Assembly: GCA_017515595.1 (NCBI GenBank)
Contig: JAFWFL010000053.1
Coordinates: 1-61,833, forward strand
Length of the DNA: 61,833 bases
DNA from: Coriobacteriales bacterium
GTDB lineage: Bacteria; Actinomycetota; Coriobacteriia; Coriobacteriales; UMGS124
Direction: 5' to 3'
The notes under the pieces were generated by a model. The model did no database searches. It saw only the letters and a list, made by a program, of their open reading frames with translations, and had not been told where the DNA came from. This document shows positions 35,455 to 43,555 of the stretch, piece by piece. Numbering within the stretch: position 1 is the first letter of the stretch; each line of letters begins with the position of its first letter. Made by a program: the position numbers and the translations under genes.

Positions 35455-37860
35455 CTACGCAAGAGCAACCTCAACAAGTGTCTCGTTGCAGCAGTGTTCG
35501 CCGGCAATAAAACCTGATGCGTCGTTGGTTACATAGCTTGAAGAACCGCCATGCTGTTCCCAAACACCGTTGTCAAGGCCAACTACGCCGGGCATGATAC
35601 CTGTGGTTACAACGGCTACAGCGCTGTGCTCGCCACGGTCATTGAAGACCTTAACGGCATCGCCGTCTGCAATGCCGCGTGCATCAGCATCTGCAACGTT
35701 GATGAGGCAATGAGCAACACCCGAGCCTGCCGCAATCATGGTAGGCAGGTTTGCAAAGGTTGAGTGAACCTCGGTCATAAGCTTGCGCTGAACAGCCTGA
35801 AGCGGATACTTTGTGTCAAGACCGGAAGCGCCGCCCGGAGCCTCGGGACCCTTGATGTAGGTAGGAACACCCGGGTGATCCAGGGCAAGCCAGTTGGGCT
35901 GATAAAGCTCGGCCTTTTGTGACTTGGTCTTAAAGATGCCGCCCTCATAGGGTACAAACTCGGGAGGCATAGCATCGATGGACTTCTCCTCCTTAAGCAG
36001 GTCATAGGGGTAGTCAGTGCTGTCGGTTGCGCGACGGATGGCTTCCTCATTGGTGATGAGCATGTCATCGCCCAAGCCCATCTTCTGGGCAAGCTGGCCA
36101 AATACCCAAAGGTCATCTTTTGCCTCGCCCGGAGCCTCAATGGCCTTCTCGGAGAGCTGGATAAGGTGGCTGCGGCTGCTCCAAAGCAGGTCCTCGGTCT
36201 CAAAGACGGCAGCGCCGGGGAGAATAAGGTCTGCATACAGAGCGGTTGAGGTCATAAACTGATCCATAACGCATACAAACGGAATCTTCTTGAGGGCTTC
36301 CTTCAAACGGCCGGAGTTGGGCCACTGGGTCATGGGGCTCTCGCGATACGAGACAAAGACCTTTACGGGGTTGGGATCGTCGGCCAGCACATGGTGTGCA
36401 AACTGAACGCGGGGAACGGTGGGCAGGCCTTCAAGAGGCTTGGGATTTTGGAATATTGGCTTAGCTGCGCAGATATTGGTAATGCCGCCTGCATCATATA
36501 CGCCGTTACCGCGGGCGCCAAGCTGGCCGCAGAAGAGCGAAAGGTTTGCGATGTTGGCTACTGCATCAGAGCCGTAGTAAACGCGCATAAAGCCGCCCAT
36601 GTTCATGATAATCATGGCTTTACCTGCAGCTGCGTATTCGCGGGCAAGGCGGACAACGGTCTCGGCAGGAACGCCGCACTCAGCCTCTACTGCCTCGGGA
36701 GTCCAGGGCTGGGTCTGAGCAACAATAAGGTCATAAACGGTGGTGTAGTCCTGCTCAAACTGGGTGCCGGCGGCGCTCAGAAGAGCGGTTACGCCCTCTG
36801 CGTCATGGCGTGCGAGTTCCCCGGTTGCCGAGTCAATAACGGCATAAGAAAGTTCGTCTTCAGGATCAAGAAGAACCTTAGCGCCTTCTGCGTCAATGAG
36901 AACAGGAGCGGTGGTGTGGGCAAGCAGGAACTCGGTATTCTGGAGGCCTTCCTCAATAATAACCTTGAGCATACCAAGGGCCATAGCGCCGTCGGTAGAA
37001 GGACGGATGGCAACCCACTCGTCAGAAAGCTCGGCACTCTCACTCTTAACAGGGTCAATAACGGTAAGTTTGCCGCCGTTAGCCTTGCATGCCTCAAAGC
37101 GCTCCCAGTAACCGCCCATGGCTACAAAGGGGTTATTGCCCCAAATGAGCACGTAGTCGCTCTCGGCAATGGTGTTGCGGGTGTCATTAAAACGCTGGCC
37201 CCAAATGGGAGTAAAGCCGCCGTTCATACCGGCGCAGCAAAGGGTGCCGGTAAGGCTCATGGTGCCGCCCATGCGGGCAATAAAAGCGCTGGCAGCCTGG
37301 CCGGGCAGCGAATGGAAGTTACCTGCGTGGCCGTCAAAGACTATAGACTGGTTGCCGCCCTCGTCAATGGCTTCCTGAAGCTTGTTGGCAAGAAGGTCCA
37401 GAGCCTCGTCCCACCCGATCTCCTTGAACTTGCCTTCGCCCTTCTCGCCGTCGCGCACAAGCGGCTTGGTGAGACGCTCATCAGAGTTAAGCCAGTCAAT
37501 ACGGGCAAAACCGCGCAGGCAGGGAGCAGACTCGTTGTTCAGGCCAATACCAACGCGCAGAACCTTGCCGTCCTTTACATAAGCGCAAAGGTTGTGATGC
37601 TGGCACTCAGGGCTGCATGATGCATAATACTTCTCGCAGCTGTCCCAAAATGCCTCGTCCTGATCTTCAAAACCATCAGCATAGCCGTTCTCGAGGTCAA
37701 GGGAGTTGGCCTGGGCCAGGTTAATGCCCTGTGCCTTAAGAGCGGCAAAACCGGCTGCGGTGATGCCTGCAAGCTTTGCGAACGAACGGCGGCTGAGCTT
37801 GGTGCGCCCTGCTTTGTACTCTTGTTCCCACATTTGATCCATGGTGATTTGCTGTGACAT
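35455..37860 (-). CDS. DmsA-like molybdopterin oxidoreductase, no adjacent Fe-S partner
   Basis: 801 residues from the ATG (MSQQITMDQMWEQEYKAGRT) preceded by AGGAGG. The Tat signal LSRRSFAKLAGITAAGFAAL sits after a longer than usual N-region. The cluster region is CSPECQHHNLCAYVKDGK with APCLRGFAR. The Moco domain has 'YVLIWGNNPFVAMGGYW', and 'VFNDRGEHSAVAVVTTG' lies in the C-terminal barrel. It is closely related to the protein at 33008 but has its own promoter region and terminator, and no DmsB or DmsC gene adjoins. It may share the ferredoxin subunit encoded at 32446. The gene lies divergently from the heme-kinase operon, which suggests regulation by that system. Confidence 0.92.
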   Translation of the reverse strand: MSQQITMDQMWEQEYKAGRTKLSRRSFAKLAGITAAGFAALKAQGINLAQANSLDLENGYADGFEDQDEAFWDSCEKYYASCSPECQHHNLCAYVKDGKVLRVGIGLNNESAPCLRGFARIDWLNSDERLTKPLVRDGEKGEGKFKEIGWDEALDLLANKLQEAIDEGGNQSIVFDGHAGNFHSLPGQAASAFIARMGGTMSLTGTLCCAGMNGGFTPIWGQRFNDTRNTIAESDYVLIWGNNPFVAMGGYWERFEACKANGGKLTVIDPVKSESAELSDEWVAIRPSTDGAMALGMLKVIIEEGLQNTEFLLAHTTAPVLIDAEGAKVLLDPEDELSYAVIDSATGELARHDAEGVTALLSAAGTQFEQDYTTVYDLIVAQTQPWTPEAVEAECGVPAETVVRLAREYAAAGKAMIIMNMGGFMRVYYGSDAVANIANLSLFCGQLGARGNGVYDAGGITNICAAKPIFQNPKPLEGLPTVPRVQFAHHVLADDPNPVKVFVSYRESPMTQWPNSGRLKEALKKIPFVCVMDQFMTSTALYADLILPGAAVFETEDLLWSSRSHLIQLSEKAIEAPGEAKDDLWVFGQLAQKMGLGDDMLITNEEAIRRATDSTDYPYDLLKEEKSIDAMPPEFVPYEGGIFKTKSQKAELYQPNWLALDHPGVPTYIKGPEAPGGASGLDTKYPLQAVQRKLMTEVHSTFANLPTMIAAGSGVAHCLINVADADARGIADGDAVKVFNDRGEHSAVAVVTTGIMPGVVGLDNGVWEQHGGSSSYVTNDASGFIAGEHCCNETLVEVALA

Positions 37861-38049
37861 ATTTCCTCCTAGAGCAATTCTCTCTCGCGCAATGCCGTAT
37901 TGCATGCGCAATTTACTCTAAGATGCATCATGAACGGTCCCGGTCTTGAATCCAATTGAAACATGCTTAAGAAATTATTAAAAAATTCTTAACAAGAATA
38001 AGTACCCGGGTTTGTTCTCATGATGCCGTTGTTATTACAAAATCATAGC

Positions 38050-38078
38050 TTGTGATCTGGCTTCCAAAATGTCATAAT
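38050..38078 (+). promoter_or_regulatory. Predicted promoter of the kinase-regulator operon
   Basis: TTGTGA, 17-nt spacer, CATAAT; about 30 nt before the TTG start of the kinase gene. Placed by eye only. Confidence 0.35.
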
Positions 38079-38109
38079 CAGCTTAAACATTATGATGTAA
38101 GGAGGCGCT

Positions 38110-39801
38110 TTGGGGAGCAGTCAAAAGCCTAAGTACATAGGCGTCCGGACAAAAATAGCCATGGTAATTGTGTTTGTGGTCTTGGCGGCCACAGCAGCTG
38201 ATCTTATATGGAATCAGGTTTTTTACCAGAACGTTGCTCAAAGTCAGGCTCTCGAGAAGGCCGAGCTTCTGACTCAGGAGATGAGGGCTGTTTGGGATTA
38301 CAACAATAATGTCCAGGATGTTGCCAACCGCAATGAAGACGGTACTGTGCGCAGCAAACAGCTGGTGTGCGTGGTTGCAGCTAAGGCGGTCAGTGCGCTT
38401 TTTACCCAAAAGACAGATTATGAGATTACCTTTGTGCGCAACAATCCCCGGCAAGCTTCAGCTGAACCTGATGAATTTGAGCGGCAGGCTTTACAGGCGT
38501 TTGAACAGGGTGAACAAAGTTATTACGGTGTTGTGCATGCACAGACCGGTGATAGTTTTCGCTATCTTGTTCCTTTGTATACTGAGCAAAGCTGCCTTGA
38601 ATGTCACGGAGATCCTGCAGGCGAGCTTGATCAATACGGATACGCTAAAGAAGGCATGAAAGAAGGTGACATTGCCGGGGCAATCTCGATTACCGAGCCC
38701 ATGGCGATGTATTACGAAGCAGCCCGTACGAGCAGCCTGGGACAGCTTACTGTTATGCTCGCTCTGGTATTCTTTATTTTGGCTGTTCTTTATGCCGCAA
38801 CAAGCCGCCTTATCCTAAAACCGGTGCGTCTTTTGGAGCATGCTGCTTCGCAGGTGGCTAACGGAGATTTATCGGCAAGCTTTACCTTGCCCGCCACGCG
38901 TACAAAAGACGAGATGATTCAGCTGGGCGACGAGCTTGAAAACATGGCATGCCGCCTGCGCGTACTTTATAATGACTTTGAAACTGAAGTTGCGAGCCAA
39001 ACAGAGGAACTGACCCGTCTTAACGCTGAGCTTGTTGAGCGCGAAAAAGCTCTTCAAGATGCCATGGAGCGTCTTACAGAAGAGATGTCCTACAAAAACG
39101 ACTTTTTTGCGATTGTGAGTCATGAGCTTAAGACACCGCTTACCTCCATTATTGCGTATTCCCGTATGCTTGATGATGACAAGACGCTCTCGCCGCATGT
39201 TCACGACTCGATTCAGGAAATACAACACAACGCAGTAAACCTTTTGAATATGGTGAATAACATTCTGATTCTTGCAAAAAATGATGCAGGGCGTAATGAA
39301 GTTGTGCTTGATCCGGTAGATGTTGTTGACCTTGTGGGTCATCTTAAGAATACCGTGAAACCCATAGCCCAGGCAAAAGGAATAGAACTGACAACGCGCA
39401 TAGCGCCGGGTGTCTCGCTCATAATGGCAGATCAAGAAAAACTGCGCCGCATTTTAGAGAATCTTGTTGACAACGCCATTAAATATACGCGAAGCGGTGG
39501 CCATGTAGACGTTGATGTTTCGCTCGCAAACAATATGGTCCAGTTCAGGGTTTCTGACACGGGTAACGGCATTGATTCTCAGGACATCAAGTATATTTTT
39601 GAACGGTTCCTACAGCTGGGGTCTTCCAAAAAACGCAGCAAAGGAACCGGCCTTGGTCTTGCCGTGGTAAAAGAACTTGCCTTGCTTATGGGCGGCTCTG
39701 TGCGAGTGGAGTCTGCTGTTCAAAAAGGCAGTACGTTTATTGTGGACATTCCTAATATTCCGGTAGACATGGAGGAATATAATGAAGATACTTGTTGTTG
39801 A
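38110..39801 (+). CDS. Sensor histidine kinase with DUF3365-type c-heme sensor domain
   Basis: 563 residues from a TTG start with AAGGAGG upstream. Domains: TM1 (about 16-34); extracytoplasmic DUF3365/Tll0287-like domain (35-205) with the heme c motif C162-x-x-C165-H166 (SCLECHGDP); TM2 (about 212-230); HAMP (about 230-285) with 'PVRLLEHAASQVANGDL'; coiled coil; HisKA with H338 in VSHELKTPLTS; and HATPase with NLVDNAIKYT, DTGNGI and GTGLGLAVVKEL. CxxCH in an exported domain implies covalent heme, so redox, NO or oxygen sensing is likely. It overlaps its response-regulator gene by 20 nt and is divergent from a DmsA-like reductase gene. Confidence 0.92.
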   Translation: MGSSQKPKYIGVRTKIAMVIVFVVLAATAADLIWNQVFYQNVAQSQALEKAELLTQEMRAVWDYNNNVQDVANRNEDGTVRSKQLVCVVAAKAVSALFTQKTDYEITFVRNNPRQASAEPDEFERQALQAFEQGEQSYYGVVHAQTGDSFRYLVPLYTEQSCLECHGDPAGELDQYGYAKEGMKEGDIAGAISITEPMAMYYEAARTSSLGQLTVMLALVFFILAVLYAATSRLILKPVRLLEHAASQVANGDLSASFTLPATRTKDEMIQLGDELENMACRLRVLYNDFETEVASQTEELTRLNAELVEREKALQDAMERLTEEMSYKNDFFAIVSHELKTPLTSIIAYSRMLDDDKTLSPHVHDSIQEIQHNAVNLLNMVNNILILAKNDAGRNEVVLDPVDVVDLVGHLKNTVKPIAQAKGIELTTRIAPGVSLIMADQEKLRRILENLVDNAIKYTRSGGHVDVDVSLANNMVQFRVSDTGNGIDSQDIKYIFERFLQLGSSKKRSKGTGLGLAVVKELALLMGGSVRVESAVQKGSTFIVDIPNIPVDMEEYNEDTCC

Positions 39802-40474
39802 TGATGAAGAGAGCATCCAAAAGGTTATTTGCTCCATGCTCGAGGCAGCCGGATATGAATGTCTCATAGCAAAAGACGGCGCTCAGGGTGTAGGGCTTGC
39901 TCTCGCTCATAACCCTGATCTTATTATCATGGATGTTATGATGCCGGTACTTGACGGTTTTCAGGCAACCGAGAAAATCCGTGCTACGGGGCTTGATATG
40001 CCTATAATTTTCTTATCTGCTAAAGGGGACATTGTTGACAAGGGCACCGGTTTTAGCAAAGGCGCTGACGACTATATGGCCAAACCCTTTGATCCGCGCG
40101 AACTAATGATGCATATAGAAGCCCACCTGCGCCGTGTCTCAAGGTTCTCAAAACCGCAGGAAGCTTTGCAGGATACAATTCGTGTGGGCAGAATTACCAT
40201 TGACATGCGCTGTCACCGGGTTGAGAAAGACGGCATCGAGATACCCCTCACTCCTAAGGAGTTTCAAATAATCGCAACGCTCGCGTCTGATCCGAATGCA
40301 GTTTTTTCGCGCGACCAGCTTACCGAGGCCGTTTGGGGCAAAGATTTTGTGGGCGAGACCACGAGCATTACCGTTTTTATTCGCAAGCTCCGCGAGAAAA
40401 TAGAAGATGACCCCTCAGATCCCACCATCGTAGAAACCGTCTGGGGTATTGGATACCGGTTGCTGAATCAATAA
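39782..40474 (+). CDS. OmpR/PhoB-family response regulator
   Basis: 230 residues. Receiver domain with acidic pocket DDEE near the N-terminus, phosphoacceptor D51 (DLIIMDVMMPVLDGF), a Ser/Thr switch (IIFLSAKG) and K (DDYMAKPFDPREL). The C-terminal winged helix is typical (EIPLTPKEFQIIATLASDPN, then VFSRDQLTEAVWG and TSITVFIRKLREKIED). Its start lies inside the kinase gene, so it is the cognate partner. An inverted-repeat element begins 5 nt after its stop codon. Confidence 0.95.
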   Translation: MKILVVDDEESIQKVICSMLEAAGYECLIAKDGAQGVGLALAHNPDLIIMDVMMPVLDGFQATEKIRATGLDMPIIFLSAKGDIVDKGTGFSKGADDYMAKPFDPRELMMHIEAHLRRVSRFSKPQEALQDTIRVGRITIDMRCHRVEKDGIEIPLTPKEFQIIATLASDPNAVFSRDQLTEAVWGKDFVGETTSITVFIRKLREKIEDDPSDPTIVETVWGIGYRLLNQ

Positions 40475-40478
40475 TCAT

Positions 40479-40711
40479 GTTGCGCATAAAACTGATCCTA
40501 TTTTGGCCACAAATTTTGAATGTGTGTCCACTCCAAGTTAAACCATAGTCCAAATCTCTCCAGCCGAGAAACCCTCGAAATGCGTTAGGCTTTTTACCAG
40601 CGAGTTCTTCTCGGCAGGGTAATTTGAAGGTTGCGATAAAGCTTGGATGGAGCGCTGAGTGGCCACACATTCAAGATATGTGGCCAAAATAGGGTCAGTT
40701 TTATGCGCAAC
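40479..40711. mobile_element. Inverted-repeat element, family C
   Basis: 55-nt terminal inverted repeats (51/55 matching; ends GTTGCGCATAAAACTGA) enclose a 123-nt centre, itself with GCCGAGAA...TTCTCGGC pairing as in family B. No ORF. It begins directly after the response-regulator stop and could end or stabilise that transcript. The rest of the gap to 40829 shows no gene. Confidence 0.65.
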
Positions 40712-40829
40712 TACCTTGATTACGAATTTCCACACCCCGGGACAACCCAAGACCGGATTTCCTCTCTCTGGCGTAACCAAGCAAAGTACTTATTTGCTTT
40801 GGGAGGTTTTGCATACTGCAGCTGGTTAA

Positions 40830-41693
40830 TTATCGACAACAAGAAGAGTCTCCATTGTCAGCCAACCTACTGAGCAGCTCAATCTCTTTGCCCCAGCCTG
40901 GGAGTTTATCTTGGGGCGTCTCGAGAATAAAGGGTAAGCCACACAATGCGGGATGGGTAACTACACGGCTTAAGGCTTCGAGGCCAATAAAGCCGTTGCC
41001 AATGGTCTCATGGCGGTCTTTATGGCTGCCGAGTGGATTCTTGGAATCATTGATATGGATGGCATAGAGGTGTTCAAGGCCAATTACCCGGTCAAACTCT
41101 TGGAGCACTTCATCAAGCTTATTGACAATATCATAGCCTCCGTCAAAAACGTGGCAGGTGTCAAGGCAGACTCCAAGGTGCGGTTGTAATTCCGGGCGAA
41201 TATGTGAGCGTATAGCGGCAAGCTCTTCAAAAGTTTTGCCAACCTCGGTTCCTTTGCCTGCCATGGTTTCGAGCAAAACCGTTGTGGTCATACCTTCAAA
41301 AAGCAGATTATCAAGGGCTTCCGCAATCATGGCAATGCCTGCGTCAACTCCCTGATTCATATGGCATCCGGGATGAAAGTTTAAATAGTTTCCGGGCAAA
41401 AGCTCCATGGCAGCAATGTCTTTCGCAAAGGATTCCCGGGCGAATTCGCGTGTATCAGGTTTGTTTGAACAAAGGTTCATGGTATACGGTGCATGAGCAA
41501 CCAGTTGTACAAAATGATGCTCCTGGAGTAAACTGAGCAATGCCGCAACATCATGAGGATCAGGATCCTTTGAGCGTCCACCCCGTGGATTCCTGGTAAA
41601 GAAGGCAAAGGTATCTGCGTTGATGGAGAGCGCATCCTCACCCATGTGGGCAAACCCCAAAGATGTTGACAAGTGGCAGCCAATATGCAGCAT
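40830..41693 (-). CDS. nfo: Endonuclease IV (AP endonuclease)
   Basis: 287 residues from [15 protein letters not shown], the standard Nfo N-terminus; GAAGGGA lies upstream of this ATG. Cleaves DNA at abasic sites in base-excision repair. Zinc ligands are seen in family order: [32 protein letters not shown], '[16 protein letters not shown]', '[20 protein letters not shown]' and 'PFILETPQ'. Length is normal. It ends facing the family C element. Confidence 0.95.
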   Translation of the reverse strand: MLHIGCHLSTSLGFAHMGEDALSINADTFAFFTRNPRGGRSKDPDPHDVAALLSLLQEHHFVQLVAHAPYTMNLCSNKPDTREFARESFAKDIAAMELLPGNYLNFHPGCHMNQGVDAGIAMIAEALDNLLFEGMTTTVLLETMAGKGTEVGKTFEELAAIRSHIRPELQPHLGVCLDTCHVFDGGYDIVNKLDEVLQEFDRVIGLEHLYAIHINDSKNPLGSHKDRHETIGNGFIGLEALSRVVTHPALCGLPFILETPQDKLPGWGKEIELLSRLADNGDSSCCR

Positions 41694-41748
41694 TAAATAT
41701 AAGTCCCTTCGCGGTCTCGGCTTTGGCAAACGCTAAAAGGATATTATA

Positions 41749-42447
41749 CTACATGCATAGTTCATACATTGACATAAAGTGGCACAGGCTTCCTGCCATT
41801 ACAAAGACATGAAATACCTCATGTGAGCCCCAAAGCGAATTGCGCGAGTTGAACTTAACCAATTTAAGAGCGTAAATGATTCCACCGACGGTATATATAA
41901 TGCCTCCCGCCAAAAGCCATGCAAAGCAAGCAGTACTAACAGCCGGGATAAAACGAGGCAGGGCAAATGCTACAATCCAGCCCATGCTTATGTACATGAC
42001 AGAAGAAAGCCATTTTGGACAGGTTACCCAAAACAGTTTAAAGATCATCCCTGCTATACCTATGGCCCAAACTATGGCAAGCAATACCTGTCCGTATGCG
42101 CCTAAGGCACAAATACATAGAGGTGTGTAGCTGCCTGCGATTAACACAAAGATCATCATGTGGTCTATGCGTTTAAAGACAAGACCGGCTTCTCCGCCGA
42201 GCCTGACTGCATGATACACAGCGCTGGCTCCGTAGAGAAGAACCATACTGAGCATGAATACTGTCAAAGAGATAAGCCCGGCTTTGTCAATACCGTGATC
42301 TGCTGCATGTATGAGCAAAAGCGGCAATGCAAATACCGCTGCTACACAGGCAAAGGCATGAGTTAGACAGCTCACCGGGTCTTTGAGCAAATTGCGGATA
42401 TCGAGTTTTTCTATCTTGATCGCAGAAGCGGTTTCCATGTTACTCAT
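41749..42447 (-). CDS. Hemolysin III/TrhA-family membrane protein
   Basis: 232 residues from the ATG of MSNMETAS (GGAG about 10 nt upstream; a TTG further up is possible). Seven hydrophobic segments and the family residues are seen: 'DPVSCLTHAFACVAAVFALP' with the early His, 'SAVYHAVRLGGEAGLVFKRI' with DHMMIFVLIAGSYTP, and a C-terminal 'SHEVFHVFVMAGSLCHFMSM'. The conserved His and Asp form the metal-binding site of this PAQR-like family. The hemolysin name is historical; relatives affect membrane fluidity. Confidence 0.92.
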   Translation of the reverse strand: MSNMETASAIKIEKLDIRNLLKDPVSCLTHAFACVAAVFALPLLLIHAADHGIDKAGLISLTVFMLSMVLLYGASAVYHAVRLGGEAGLVFKRIDHMMIFVLIAGSYTPLCICALGAYGQVLLAIVWAIGIAGMIFKLFWVTCPKWLSSVMYISMGWIVAFALPRFIPAVSTACFAWLLAGGIIYTVGGIIYALKLVKFNSRNSLWGSHEVFHVFVMAGSLCHFMSMYELCM

Positions 42448-42583
42448 ACTATCAATCTCCAAATAACTCAAGTGCGGGTATTGAATAACCGATCATAGAA
42501 TAGAGTAATCTATGTATGATATCCTGACAAGAGTTATTAAAAAACCTACACACTAATATTGAATAACCGTATTGAGATATGAT

Positions 42584-42740
42584 ATGATGCCATGGTTAAA
42601 AGGTTAAGATGAGTGAAACTGGGGACTGGCTCCTGTTGCATTTGCAGGAAAGTCTTTGGTAAAAGGTTAGACCCATGTGCAAATGTAACCGGTGTCTGTC
42701 CCCAGTTTCACTCATTTTAACCTTTTAACCCTGGCATCAT
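42584..42740. mobile_element. Inverted-repeat element, family D
   Basis: Arms of about 46 nt (ATGATGCCATGGTTAAAAGG / its complement with few mismatches) that include ATGAGTGAAACTGGGGAC. Two internal GCAAATG words also face each other. ATGAGTGAAAC recurs at 43294. No ORF. The remaining gap 42448-42583 is AT-rich with repeated ATTGAATAACCG (42480 and 42559), likely the promoter region of the hemolysin III gene. Confidence 0.6.
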
Positions 42741-42813
42741 GTATGATGCTGAAGACGAAAAGTGATAAAGCTCCGTAGCACATAATTACTATCCATGAGA
42801 GGAAAGCACCGTA

Positions 42814-43293
42814 ATGACTATTGATTTCAAACTGCCAAAATATAGCGAGATACCGGGTGTTGGCCTTTTTCTTGAACAAGTCTCCAAGTATATCAACGAG
42901 ATACTCTCGCCGCTTGAAGAAGCGGATCTTACCGGTTCAATGATTAGCAATTATGTAAAAAAGGGGATTATTGACAGTCCGGTCAAGAAGCAGTACAGCC
43001 GTGATCAGATAGCCTATTTGATATATATCACCATGGCAAAGAACGTGATCTCCTTGGACAATATTCGTACCATGATTATGCTGCAAAAACAGGAATGTGA
43101 TACACAGACAGCCTATCATTTCTTTTGCGACGAGTTCTCCGAGGTCCTCTCGGCAGTGTTTGAGAACAGAGAAATCCCAGCTAAGTCTTCAGAATCAGAG
43201 CTTAAGCAGCTTTCTAAAAACGTATCCGTTACCATTGCTTATAAAGTTTATCTGGATATGAGCTTCAAAAAACTCTCCTCAGAGAAAAGCTAA
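42814..43293 (+). CDS. DUF1836-domain protein, MerR-like HTH
   Basis: 159 residues. The pattern LPKYSEIPGVGLFLEQVSKY, then LTGSMISNYVKKGII, PVKKQYSRDQIAYLIYI and KNVISLDNIRTMI, matches DUF1836. Family members resemble the DNA-binding half of MerR regulators (winged helix plus short dimer helix) without a ligand domain. Role unknown. AGAGGAAAG precedes the ATG. Repeat palindromes follow the stop. Confidence 0.85.
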   Translation: MTIDFKLPKYSEIPGVGLFLEQVSKYINEILSPLEEADLTGSMISNYVKKGIIDSPVKKQYSRDQIAYLIYITMAKNVISLDNIRTMIMLQKQECDTQTAYHFFCDEFSEVLSAVFENREIPAKSSESELKQLSKNVSVTIAYKVYLDMSFKKLSSEKS

Positions 43294-43317
43294 CATGAGT
43301 GAAACAACGGAGGCGGT

Positions 43318-43409
43318 AGACTGTCCAAAAACATTTCTGTGCGCAGTCGGTAGTTTTTGGACAGTCTCGCGGGGGTATTGTCAGGTAATAGGGACATATC
43401 CCTGTTACC
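43318..43409. repeat. Two palindromes between DUF1836 and flavoprotein genes
   Basis: First AGACTGTCCAAAAAC / GTTTTTGGACAGTCT (43318-43367). Then GGTAATAGGGACATATCCCTGTTACC (43384-43409, one bulge pair), a member of the GTAACAGGG family. TGTCCAAAA also flanks the family B copies. The 43410-43555 remainder should hold the promoter of the flavoprotein gene. Confidence 0.65.
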
Positions 43410-43555
43410 ACCATTACCACCTCTGTTATCTAATGGCTTATTATCAGAGTACTTCCGGATTGTATTAATTTCTGATGACATGCTTTACCGGGATATTCAT
43501 TATTCTTATGGGTGCCTTGTTTTATCTGACAAACAGAATGGAGGATAATACGACC

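Noticed and set aside
36391-37620. 409-codon ORF opposite the DmsA-like gene
   Set aside because: It is exactly antisense to a well-conserved gene, has no ribosome binding site and its translation resembles no family; a shadow caused by codon bias.
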